Shown here: one piece after another, positions 1-6,999 of the stretch
Numbering within the stretch: the stretch's first letter is position 1
Layout: each line of letters starts with the position of its first letter
Assembly: GCA_001464165.1 (NCBI GenBank)
Contig: LNEX01000438.1
Location: 1 to 16,406 of the forward strand
Length of the DNA stretch: 16,406 bases
Source of the DNA: a bacterium Ga0077546
GTDB lineage: Bacteria > Cyanobacteriota > Vampirovibrionia > Obscuribacterales > Obscuribacteraceae
Direction of reading: 5' to 3'
Notes under the pieces: generated by a model
What the model saw: the letters and a program-made list of their open reading frames with translations, nothing else
What the model was told of the DNA's origin: nothing
Database searches by the model: none
Made by a program: the position numbers and the translations under genes

Positions 1-1743
1 ACCAAGCGTCCTGCTCGAATGATTTACACCAAAGACGACGACATGAAGTACACGGGCAAACGTCATCCCTATCAGAACGACTACAAAGTCGCTTTTACTT
101 CTGATGGCATCATTACCGCATTAGAAGCTAATTTGTGCGCAGATGGCGGTGCTTACAACGATCTCTCTACCGCGGTGCTTGGTCGATCGCTTACTCACAT
201 TGATAATGCTTACTTCCTGCCAGTAGTTAAGGCTGTAGGAAAAATTGCCAAGACTAATTTCCCTCCTAATACCGCCTTCCGTGGCTTTGGTGGTCCCCAG
301 GGTGTGATCACCATTGAAAATATCATCGAAGAAATTGCTGCCTATTTAAAGATGGACGCCTACGAAGTGCGTCGCAAGAATTGTTATGGCATAGACGAAC
401 GCAATGTTACGCCCTATGGTCAGCTAATCAATAACAATACTTTGCCCCAGATTTTTGACGAGTTGCATCAGTCATGCCAGTACAAAGAGAGGCTGGCGGC
501 GGTGAAAGAGTTCAACGCTAAGTCGAAGACCCACCTCAAAGGCTTGTCGTTTACGGCTGTAAAGTTCGGCATCTCCTTCACTAATCAGTTTCTCAATCAG
601 GCCAATGCTCTGGTCAACATCTATTTAGATGGCACAATTCAAGTTTCGACTGGTGCTACTGAAATGGGACAGGGCGTCAATACTAATATCAAAATGTTAG
701 TGGCTGACGAGTTTTCTATTGCTCCTGAGCATGTCATTGTTATGGTTACTTCGACTGAGAAGAACAACAATACCTCTGCCACTGCTGCTTCTTCGGCAAC
801 AGATTTGAATGGCTCAGCTGCAGTGATTGCCTGTCGCAAATTGAAAGAGCGTCTAAACGAAGTAGCGGCTCAACATTTTGCTTCTCGTGAGGTTGGCATA
901 GGCGCCTATGGCCACCTAATTGTCTATAGAGATGGTTATGTGTTTGACGAGCGCCGCCCCCAGCTCAAAATTACATTCTCTCAATTGGTCAATCTCGCCT
1001 ACCGCTCAAGAGTTAGTCTCGGTGAGCGCGGGCACTACATTACACCGGGTATTGGTTTCGATTGGAATGTCGGGCAAGGTTCGCCATTTCTTTATTACAC
1101 CAACGGCTGCTCCTGTTCTGAAGTTTTGATCGATCGCTTCACCGGTGATATGAAGGTTGAGCGTGTCGATATCTTGATGGATATTGGCAAATCGATTAAC
1201 CCTGGTCTTAATCGTGGTCAGATTACCGGGGCCTTTATTCAAGGTATGGGTTGGCTCACCAATGAAGATCTGCGCTATTCGTCGAATGGTGCTCTGCTTT
1301 CTTATTCACCCACTACTTACAAAATTCCTAATATCTACGACACTCCGCCTGTCTTCAATGTTGATGTCATTGATAACGACTGCACGGTCAACGTGCGTGG
1401 CTCAAAGGCCGTTGGTGAACCGCCTTTGTTGCTTGCTAATTCGGTCTTTATGGCTGTTAAGAATGCTCTTTCATATGTCTGCGGTGATCAGATACCGACC
1501 TTGACCACCCCAGCCACTAATGAAGAGATACTTTCTCGACTAACACAGTACAAGCTAGAGGGGCAAAATCTTCCATTTAAACCCTGGTTCGGCGCTGATT
1601 CACCTGTCTTGGCCAAAGCGCCATCATTTGCAAAAGGTTACTTGGCCAGCCCCAACGGCAACAATGGTGGCGGCAATGGTAAGAATGGTTCAAAGTCACA
1701 AGCAAAGTCTGGTGAAAAATCTGGGGCTGAGACTTGTCTTTAG
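1..1743 (+). CDS. xdhB: Xanthine dehydrogenase, molybdopterin-binding subunit (5'-truncated by the window edge)
   Basis: This is the large molybdenum-cofactor subunit of a xanthine dehydrogenase, which hydroxylates hypoxanthine/xanthine to urate in purine breakdown. The frame is open from base 1 (TKRPAR before the first Met at 19), so the N-terminal part lies outside the window. Visible family motifs are DMKYTGKRHP near the start, TAFRGFGGPQ (nt 271-300, with the conserved active-site Arg), KFGISFT, a GATEMGQG cofactor-binding loop (about nt 652-675), and KAVGEPP near nt 1405-1425, whose Glu (1417-1419) matches the catalytic base. The order and spacing follow animal-type XDH closely, up to the final KPW. 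After that comes a tail of about 40 residues, its last 30 rich in G, N, S and K, which the family does not need. The stop overlaps the start of xdhC. The assignment to xanthine dehydrogenase rather than another molybdenum hydroxylase is strong because of the match along the whole length and the xdhC neighbour. Confidence 0.93.
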   Translation, partial: TKRPARMIYTKDDDMKYTGKRHPYQNDYKVAFTSDGIITALEANLCADGGAYNDLSTAVLGRSLTHIDNAYFLPVVKAVGKIAKTNFPPNTAFRGFGGPQGVITIENIIEEIAAYLKMDAYEVRRKNCYGIDERNVTPYGQLINNNTLPQIFDELHQSCQYKERLAAVKEFNAKSKTHLKGLSFTAVKFGISFTNQFLNQANALVNIYLDGTIQVSTGATEMGQGVNTNIKMLVADEFSIAPEHVIVMVTSTEKNNNTSATAASSATDLNGSAAVIACRKLKERLNEVAAQHFASREVGIGAYGHLIVYRDGYVFDERRPQLKITFSQLVNLAYRSRVSLGERGHYITPGIGFDWNVGQGSPFLYYTNGCSCSEVLIDRFTGDMKVERVDILMDIGKSINPGLNRGQITGAFIQGMGWLTNEDLRYSSNGALLSYSPTTYKIPNIYDTPPVFNVDVIDNDCTVNVRGSKAVGEPPLLLANSVFMAVKNALSYVCGDQIPTLTTPATNEEILSRLTQYKLEGQNLPFKPWFGADSPVLAKAPSFAKGYLASPNGNNGGGNGKNGSKSQAKSGEKSGAETCL

Positions 1744-2558
1744 TAACTTTCTACCACCGTGTGGCTGAGCTTATGGGCTGCGGCGAACCCTTTGTAGTCG
1801 CTGCGGTGGTTGATACCATTGGTAGTGTGCCGCAAGAAGTCGGCGCTCGTATGATAGTGACTAGGGCTGGGCGCAATTTCGGTACAGTTGGCGGCGGCAA
1901 AGTTGAAAATCGTGCTATCGAAGAAGCGTCAAAACTTTTGAGTGAATTAAGTGAGGGCGATCACAAGGCGCCTAGAACTCGCTTTGTCAGCTGGAACTTA
2001 GAAAAAGATATCGGCATGACCTGTGGCGGTTCCGTCAAAATGTTTTTCGAAGTGCACAATCTTGGCACTTGGAAGATCGCCATATTTGGTGCTGGCCATT
2101 GTGCTTTAGCTCTGGTAGAAATTTTACACCGGCTCGATTGTCATATTACTTGTATTGATACCCGTCCTGATTGGCTCGATAGCCTACCAAACAGCGGTAA
2201 GGTGAAGAAGTTGTTAGTCAAAGACTATAAGGATGGCCTTGAGAAAGTCAGCCGCGATTCATTTGTGTTGCTTCTATCGAAAGGCCATAGCACTGATTCT
2301 CCTGTGCTGATGGAGATTTTTAGAGGCTATCAGGCTGGTTTAGCAGCTTTTCCTTATTTGGGTGTGATTGGTAGTCGGGCAAAGGCTGAGCGGCTGAAGC
2401 AGGATGTCAAGGTTGCTGGTCTAGACGAAAAGTATTGTAGTGCCTTCCTTTGCCCGATTGGCCTGCCGATTGGAAACAATGATCCCCAGGAAATTGCTGT
2501 CAGCATAGCCGGGCAGTTGTTAGAGTGGCGCGATAAGAGCCAAGAAGATGGCCAGTAA
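1734..2558 (+). CDS. xdhC: XdhC, molybdenum cofactor insertion/sulfuration chaperone for xanthine dehydrogenase
   Basis: XdhC-family proteins bind molybdenum cofactor, assist its sulfuration and hand it to XdhB. This protein (274 aa) shows the N-terminal XdhC/CoxI domain (FVVAAVVDTIGSVPQ, then TVGGGKVENRAIEEA) and a C-terminal Rossmann-like domain starting at IFGAGHCALALVEIL. The conserved PYLGVIGSRAKAERLK and CPIGLPIGNNDPQEIA close it. The chosen start is a TTG at 1734, which has a GGGG Shine-Dalgarno-like stretch 7 bases upstream and overlaps the end of xdhB by 10 bases, so the two are probably translationally coupled. An ATG at 1773 is an alternative but would remove the beginning of the domain. 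A strong hairpin terminator follows at once, so xdhC is the last gene of the operon. Confidence 0.93.
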   Translation: MSLVTFYHRVAELMGCGEPFVVAAVVDTIGSVPQEVGARMIVTRAGRNFGTVGGGKVENRAIEEASKLLSELSEGDHKAPRTRFVSWNLEKDIGMTCGGSVKMFFEVHNLGTWKIAIFGAGHCALALVEILHRLDCHITCIDTRPDWLDSLPNSGKVKKLLVKDYKDGLEKVSRDSFVLLLSKGHSTDSPVLMEIFRGYQAGLAAFPYLGVIGSRAKAERLKQDVKVAGLDEKYCSAFLCPIGLPIGNNDPQEIAVSIAGQLLEWRDKSQEDGQ

Positions 2559-2606
2559 CAAATTTCGCCTCAAGGTCTGAGCAAACCTTCAGGCGAATTT
2601 GTTTTT
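2559..2606 (+). terminator. Rho-independent terminator after xdhC
   Basis: Starting one base after the xdhC stop, CAAATTTCGCCTCAAGGT can pair with ACCTTCAGGCGAATTTG across an 8-base loop, with one bulged T and one C-C mismatch. TTTTTCTCTT follows on the + strand. The stem is long and the U tract is on the + side, so it mainly ends xdhBC. It also sits 18 bases beyond the stop of the convergent gene ending at 2624 and may help there, although the U tract on that side is poor. Confidence 0.88.
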
Positions 2607-2623
2607 CTCTTGTCCCAGAGACT

Positions 2624-3106
2624 TTAGTAGTAGGTCAGCATTACGCTAGGTAGGTCGCTGCGGTGATTGGTGGTCAGACCGGCAGCGCGTTGGCCCGTAA
2701 TACCAGTATTGATGACATTGGCTGCGCTTAGGCCGTTGATTGGCGGCAAGCCGATACAGCCTTCATCGCCATAGATTTGCTCAGCTTGGCCACCAGCTTG
2801 ATAAACGAAGCTATCTAAGGTGGTTCTGGGCAGTCTCTGGCTGCGTTGGCTCAAGATTGTTCTTGAAGTCTCAGCCAAGCTGGCAAGCCGTTGATTGGTA
2901 GTGAATCTAGAAGGGCTAGGAACATAATTTGGTTGGAAGTCTGATTGCGGGTGCGGTGTGCCGGTGTTATCCCCTTGAGCCGGTGCCACGGTGCTCATGT
3001 CGAAGTCGTTGGCGACCTGGGCTAGAGCGGCGCCTGATGACATAATGCAGGCACACAGAGTAAGAACAGCGCGGCGGCTACCTTTAGTAAGTGAAAGCAT
3101 TGACAT
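2624..3106 (-). CDS. Unrecognised small exported protein (160 aa)
   Basis: I do not recognise a family. The first 29 residues form a plausible Sec signal peptide: positively charged MSMLSLTKGSRR, a hydrophobic stretch, then GAALA-Q as cleavage site. The mature part is about 130 residues, rich in T, S, N, Q and R and largely polar, with no membrane segment and one Cys (in GDEGCIGLPP), so it is probably periplasmic or secreted. A GGAGGG ribosome binding site lies 7-8 bases before the ATG at 3106, which supports this start over the second Met two codons later. It stands 156 bases downstream of another exported unknown on the same strand and converges on xdhC. Confidence 0.7.
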   Translation of the reverse strand: MSMLSLTKGSRRAVLTLCACIMSSGAALAQVANDFDMSTVAPAQGDNTGTPHPQSDFQPNYVPSPSRFTTNQRLASLAETSRTILSQRSQRLPRTTLDSFVYQAGGQAEQIYGDEGCIGLPPINGLSAANVINTGITGQRAAGLTTNHRSDLPSVMLTYY

Positions 3107-3198
3107 TAACAGTCCCTCCAGAGAGGCAAATGAGACAGTTAACGCGCTGGTCCAAAATAGTAAGTGGCGCTCGGTAACATTGTTAAATTACTGGCAAA

Positions 3199-3227
3199 GA
3201 CGTGAAATACTCGTGAGTATTTGCGTC
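3199..3227. repeat. Perfect 8-bp inverted repeat with extended arms in an intergenic gap
   Basis: AAATACTC-GT-GAGTATTT (3205-3222) is a perfect dyad with a 2-base centre, and GACG/CGTC (3199-3202 and 3224-3227) extends it after a small asymmetric bulge. It lies between two genes on the minus strand, 93 bases upstream of the gene starting at 3106. No U tract follows on the minus strand, so it looks more like a protein-binding site or an mRNA hairpin than a terminator. The rest of the 156-base gap shows nothing else I can support. Confidence 0.45.
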
Positions 3228-3262
3228 GACCTTAATATTCTTGGCAGAGGCCCTCTGCTTGT

Positions 3263-4012
3263 TTACTTGTCCCCGCCAATTCCTTCCAAGATGTTGCTCA
3301 AATCATCTGTGTTCATAACCACATCTATTTCATTGCGCGCCAATTTATAGCCTTGCGGCACCCTAAATTTTGCTGCTGGGAATGCCCCTGGCTCAATACT
3401 AGTGGTTTCAATGAAGGCACTTCTAGCGCTTTTGCTTGCCGCTGCGAAGCATCTCAGGGGCAAATTTGCCATTTCCTTAGGCAGGCCGTTTACCTTGTGG
3501 TCAAAAGCCGCTATTTCTCGCGCAAGCGGAATTTCATCAGCAGTCCATAGTTCCATTACCTTAAAGTTTTTTGATACTTTGGGGTTTTTGGGTGCTGTGC
3601 GCCAGACCGTAATGTCATGGCCCTTAAATTTGGTTTTGTAGGCTTTTCGCCAATAGCACTCTTCAGCGTTTCGCATTAGGGCGGTGCGCAACAACGAAGT
3701 GCGACCGCTGGAGACATTTGTGGTGGCCTCGGCATTGAAGGGGAAATATGACTTTGATTTTTCGTTGAAAAGAAAAATTTTCCACGAAGGTGCTGCTGAC
3801 ACTAATGTGTATCCGGCATCAAGACAGTCAGTGCGAAAGCCCTTAGCTGTTATGGCGAATTGACTCCTGCCGTATATCTGTCCGCTTTGAGTAATGCGCC
3901 AGCCTGGGTCATCGGCCCTAGCTGGACCAGTACACAAATAGAAGATTAGCAATAGGCTGACTAAGATCTCACCAGTTGCCGGTGCCTTCATATCTCGGTT
4001 TTTCTTTGACAT
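3263..4012 (-). CDS. Unrecognised exported protein (up to 249 aa)
   Basis: I cannot assign a family. The N-terminus has a charged region, a hydrophobic helix (EILVSLLLIFYLC) and a cleavage-like GPARA-DD, so it is exported. The mature protein of about 215 residues is soluble looking, with a SWKIFLFNEKSKSYF stretch and an RNEIDVVMNTDDL segment near the end. Such 'does it resemble a denaturation or lipoprotein-carrier fold' impressions are too weak to name. The start is uncertain: ATG at 4012 gives the usual basic n-region (MSKKNRDMK) but overlaps the upstream gene by 44 bases, while ATG at 3991 gives a shorter leader and a 23-base overlap. Neither has a clear ribosome binding site, which suggests coupling to the upstream gene at 3969-4385. 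Confidence 0.72.
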   Translation of the reverse strand: MSKKNRDMKAPATGEILVSLLLIFYLCTGPARADDPGWRITQSGQIYGRSQFAITAKGFRTDCLDAGYTLVSAAPSWKIFLFNEKSKSYFPFNAEATTNVSSGRTSLLRTALMRNAEECYWRKAYKTKFKGHDITVWRTAPKNPKVSKNFKVMELWTADEIPLAREIAAFDHKVNGLPKEMANLPLRCFAAASKSARSAFIETTSIEPGAFPAAKFRVPQGYKLARNEIDVVMNTDDLSNILEGIGGDK

Positions 4013-4385
4013 CGAATGACTTGCGATTTTGCTCTTTGGGCGAATCTGGTTTGTCGTTGGGCAGTGTGTAGCCTTCTAGCTTAGCCCAGTTACCGGTGCC
4101 TTCATAGCGAGGAGTGTCTTTTTCGCTAAATGAATTGCGATTCCACGCTTTATTCGGCGAATCGTTTACCGGGTGAGAATCGACAAGCTCGACAGAGGGT
4201 AAACTTTTCGTGGCGCTGTCTGCTTGGGCTTTGCCCGTCGGAGCATCAGGCGTTTTATTAGGGTTGTCTGATTTGATATCTACTAAGTTGAGAGTTGGGT
4301 TTCGATCTCCCTTGTCTCCCTTATCTAGATTATCTAGGCCAGCGCCATCTGCTGCTTTCGCAGTAGCTTCGAGTTTGTCTGCCAT
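3969..4385 (-). CDS. Charged, probably disordered protein ending in a repeated PRYEGTGNW motif (138 aa)
   Basis: No family recognised. There is no signal peptide or membrane helix. The first 80 residues are rich in D, K, N, S, T and P and look disordered. The C-terminal half holds two imperfect copies of a 24-25 residue unit (NRNSFSEKDTPRYEGTGNW and NRKSFDVKEKPRYEGTGNW) spaced 38 residues apart, and the protein stops exactly at the end of the second copy. The ATG at 4385 has GGAG 7 bases upstream. The 3' end overlaps the next gene, so the two are probably cotranscribed. The exact repetition of PRYEGTGNW suggests a short binding motif. What it binds cannot be told from sequence. Confidence 0.72.
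   Translation of the reverse strand: MADKLEATAKAADGAGLDNLDKGDKGDRNPTLNLVDIKSDNPNKTPDAPTGKAQADSATKSLPSVELVDSHPVNDSPNKAWNRNSFSEKDTPRYEGTGNWAKLEGYTLPNDKPDSPKEQNRKSFDVKEKPRYEGTGNW
3972..4160 (-). repeat. Two in-gene copies of a 72-75 nt unit, 114 nt apart
   Basis: The segments 4086-4160 and 3972-4043 encode related 25- and 24-residue units, both ending PRYEGTGNW. The DNA match is high near the unit end (CCAGTTRCCGGTGCCTTCATA on the + strand, R = A/G) but drifts elsewhere. The copies are thus old enough to have diverged while the core motif was held. Confidence 0.7.
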
Positions 4386-4418
4386 AGTAATGCTCCGGGG
4401 GATGAGCTGATGTCAAGA

Positions 4419-4434
4419 AGTCATTATTATGACT
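4419..4434. repeat. 6-bp dyad in the gap between two minus-strand genes
   Basis: AGTCAT-TATT-ATGACT forms a perfect 6-bp stem with a 4-base loop, 34 bases upstream of the ATG at 4385 and 33 bases past the patatin stop. It could be a weak hairpin at the 3' end of the patatin mRNA or an operator for the downstream gene. No U tract is present. The rest of the 81-base gap shows nothing definite. Confidence 0.3.
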
Positions 4435-4466
4435 GAAAATCCCCAAATTGCAGCAGAAAATTAATC

Positions 4467-5555
4467 CTAATGCTCTAAGCGGGGCTGAGCGCTCATTTTG
4501 TTATTTAATACTCGCCTAATATCAGGCAGTGCTGCAAGGGCGGCAGTCTCTCCAGCGGCTATGGCCTCTATCATTTCTTCTCGCTTGAATGCGCCCAAAT
4601 CAAACTGCTCAACCTTCGGTTCAATAATTACATCTGCACTCGTAAGTGATTTTTCCTCAACTGAGGCCATCAAAATACTAGTCACTCGATCAGCAAATTC
4701 AAGCGTGGTATCAAATGAGTTGCGGTTCTCCTTTTCGGTATAACCGTGTAGTCTCACTGCCAATACTATCGCTCCGGTGGCTTCGGCTGGGGCTGTGGGC
4801 AGGTTTGAGCTGATGCCACCATCCACCATGTACCTGTTGCCCTCTTTCACCGGTCTGTACAGGAACGGCACTGAACAGCTCGCTTGCACTGCTTTTGCGA
4901 TATTGCCCTTAGAGTGCACAAATTTGGCTCCTGTACTCAAGTCAACTGAAATTGCCACAAAAGGTGTAGGTAGCTGCTCGATATTTTTGTACTTGGCCGG
5001 GATGTTCTTTTTTACAAATTTTGCAATTGACTTGCCACTATACAGGCCGAGAGCCGGTTTTAGTTGCAGAACGCGCATGCAGACATAGCTTGGCAAGTAG
5101 ATAATCTCTTGTATCACTGCTGCGCGAGGAAAGAAGGCTTTGCCAAGTTTGCCGTCCAGCGCGATTGCTTCTATATCATGCGCGCTGAGTCGGGCAGCTG
5201 ACAGACTGCCGATTAGCGCTCCAACGCTGGTGCCAGAGATAAAATCTACGTGGATTTTCTCGCGCTCTAGCACTTTGAGCACGCCGATATGAGCCAGCCC
5301 TCTTGCTCCACCACCGGCCAATACAAGAGCCAACTTTGGCGGGCTCTGCACTACTCGAGCTTGATCGACAGTGGGCACAGTGACTAAGCTTGGAGTTTCG
5401 TCCGGTTTAGCAGTATCTGCGGTTGCAGATGTACTTGTGTGGCTTGATGTAGCATCACTCGTAAGTGCTAGCTCACGTCCCTGAACCGGCGCGATAGTGG
5501 CTGCTAACATGATCGAACACGCTAGCAAGCAGCCAGTGAATTTATCTATGCTCAT
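4467..5555 (-). CDS. Exported patatin-like phospholipase (RssA/YlbK type)
   Basis: Patatin-like serine lipases cleave acyl chains from phospholipids or other lipids with a Ser-Asp dyad. All family blocks are visible (numbering from ATG 5555): the oxyanion loop AGGGARGLAHIG at 80-91, the nucleophile elbow GTSVG with Ser110, and DGG with Asp245. An N-terminal hydrophobic segment (residues 9-24) followed by a polar, T/S-rich linker to about residue 72 indicates export, with the catalytic domain in the periplasm. TTG at 5558 is one codon upstream, but the ATG at 5555 is preferred. Directly before it, an 8-codon ORF with its own AAGGGG site ends in TGATG overlapping this start. The gene lies 91 bases downstream of the respiratory cluster on the same strand with no visible terminator between, so read-through is possible. 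The substrate is unknown. Confidence 0.88.
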   Translation of the reverse strand: MSIDKFTGCLLACSIMLAATIAPVQGRELALTSDATSSHTSTSATADTAKPDETPSLVTVPTVDQARVVQSPPKLALVLAGGGARGLAHIGVLKVLEREKIHVDFISGTSVGALIGSLSAARLSAHDIEAIALDGKLGKAFFPRAAVIQEIIYLPSYVCMRVLQLKPALGLYSGKSIAKFVKKNIPAKYKNIEQLPTPFVAISVDLSTGAKFVHSKGNIAKAVQASCSVPFLYRPVKEGNRYMVDGGISSNLPTAPAEATGAIVLAVRLHGYTEKENRNSFDTTLEFADRVTSILMASVEEKSLTSADVIIEPKVEQFDLGAFKREEMIEAIAAGETAALAALPDIRRVLNNKMSAQPRLEH

Positions 5556-5581
5556 CAAAACTGCATGATCAACATTTTCAT
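5555..5581 (-). promoter_or_regulatory. Possible upstream ORF (8 codons) coupled to the patatin start
   Basis: On the minus strand AAGGGG, four bases, then ATG opens a frame MKMLIMQF with a TGA whose last base is the A of the patatin ATG (TGATG). The patatin gene itself has no good Shine-Dalgarno sequence at normal distance, so re-initiation after the short ORF would explain how it is started. Short ORFs of this size arise often by chance, so this is tentative. Confidence 0.35.
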
Positions 5582-5646
5582 GTTTCCCCTTAGGCAGAAC
5601 AACTCTGTCTAAGATGTAAATTGACTACATTGGTTCCCGCAATTTT

Positions 5647-6999
5647 TCAGTTTGGTTTGAAAGTTAAATTGACGTTTGCTTTATTGATAGTTGAGAGATA
5701 TTTGGCTAGGTCTTTCAGCTCATCATCTTTTCCTGTCAGTGGTGGCATGATTCCTAGATACTGGTTCTTTTCAGGGTTGGTCTCTCTCAGCATGGTCAAG
5801 AAGCCGTAGATGGCGTCTTCATCCCGTTCGCCCAAAAGCTTTTTCATGCTGCGATAGCCTGTTGGTGTGTGACAGCTCATGCACTGATAGCGGAACATTA
5901 CTTCGCCACGCTGCTCATTATTTTCCCCTTGAGCGGTGCAAGCTTTTGACCAGACACCAGCGGTGAGGAAGCCCTCTTGGCTCAGGCGCGGTACATCTTC
6001 TTTGCGGATGCCGTTGGAATAGACATAGTTGTAGACGACATAAGGTTTGCGCAAAAGCTCACGCATATATTCTGTTGAGCCCGTGGCGCCCAGGCCACAT
6101 GCTAAGAAGAGTATGGCAATGCGGAAGGTGAAGCCCTTAGGATTGAGATAGGGTCCGAAGTAGGCGAAGAGCACAATGGTGCCGGAGAGAATCAAGCTTA
6201 GATAGAGTGTTCTGGCGAGAATAGAGAAGTTGCCCACACCAGACGATTGGATACCAGTAAAGATTGTCGACATGGTCGCTTGTGGCACGTTCGCAATGTA
6301 CCAATAGGCCACTAGTGGTCCGAGCAGAAAGATTGGCAGTAGCCACTTGGCGCAATACTTGGCCATGTAAGTACGTAGATCTTCGTCTTTTAGTCTTGAC
6401 GATGTCACCATGGCGTACATACCGGCGATGGCAAACATGATCAGCAAGCGCATGATTAGCGAAGGGAAATAGGTTGGGTTGAGGAAACCATCAAGCCAAT
6501 AGTGCGTTTTGATCCACAGCCCTGGCGTAAGCATGAAGGTGAGAATGCCGTTGATAATCACCAGAGTCATAATTGAAAGGAAGCAATAGAGTCTTGCTAA
6601 GAACAAGTGCATTTCTTTGGATACTTTGTCCCAAGAATAATAATAGACAAAAACGGTAGCTAGCTCAGCGGCAAAGAACAGATATTCAAGCGCCCAAGCT
6701 AGAGTAAAGTTTTGAATGAGAATGGCTGTACCGTCTGGGTTTACTAGGGCAATCGCCCACCATATAGCAACACCAGTGACTGCTCCTGATACCGAAGTCA
6801 ATATCATGAAAAAACGCGAGTGGCTCTTTAGATATTCATAGATTCGGTCGTCTTTTCTTTTATAGGCAAGCCCTTCGGTAATGGCTAAGAAGGCGCCACC
6901 GCCAACGGCAAAGTGTGATAGGTAAACGTGGATGATGGCGATTATACCGATAATCCAACCACCGCCTAAGTAAGGCACAATCCAGACCGGATAATTCAT
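5647..6999 (-). CDS. CydA-superfamily membrane protein with C-terminal haem c domain
   Basis: This 450-aa protein is a cytochrome bd-like polytopic membrane protein fused to a class I cytochrome c domain. Aligned by eye to E. coli CydA, it keeps H24 (as H19, haem b595), E105 and E112 (as E99 and E107), and SWDKVSKEMH with H131 (as H126). The low-spin haem ligand H186 falls on a Met in NPTYFPSLIM, and I see no quinol-binding Q-loop. Residues 373-377 are CMSCH with an axial-ligand candidate Met418 in GIMPP, so one haem c is bound on the periplasmic side. Known families of the cytochrome bd superfamily lack the quinol site, and a haem c partner fits that group. The start overlaps the cytochrome b stop by ATGA, with GGGGAG upstream, so both are made together. 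It probably takes electrons from the Rieske/cytochrome b pair and passes them to oxygen. The final acceptor is inferred. Confidence 0.87.
   Translation of the reverse strand: MNYPVWIVPYLGGGWIIGIIAIIHVYLSHFAVGGGAFLAITEGLAYKRKDDRIYEYLKSHSRFFMILTSVSGAVTGVAIWWAIALVNPDGTAILIQNFTLAWALEYLFFAAELATVFVYYYSWDKVSKEMHLFLARLYCFLSIMTLVIINGILTFMLTPGLWIKTHYWLDGFLNPTYFPSLIMRLLIMFAIAGMYAMVTSSRLKDEDLRTYMAKYCAKWLLPIFLLGPLVAYWYIANVPQATMSTIFTGIQSSGVGNFSILARTLYLSLILSGTIVLFAYFGPYLNPKGFTFRIAILFLACGLGATGSTEYMRELLRKPYVVYNYVYSNGIRKEDVPRLSQEGFLTAGVWSKACTAQGENNEQRGEVMFRYQCMSCHTPTGYRSMKKLLGERDEDAIYGFLTMLRETNPEKNQYLGIMPPLTGKDDELKDLAKYLSTINKANVNLTFKPN

Noticed and set aside
639..1504. Several antisense and out-of-frame ORFs of 66-106 codons inside xdhB
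   Set aside because: They are shadows of a strongly matching conserved gene and show no motifs or start signals.
2991..3350. 119-codon + strand frame spanning the gap near 3107-3262
   Set aside because: It runs antisense through two better-supported minus-strand genes with signal peptides, has no ribosome binding site and no recognisable domain.
6137..6355. 72-codon frame within the CydA-like haem c gene
   Set aside because: It lies in a different frame of a clear membrane protein and resembles no family.
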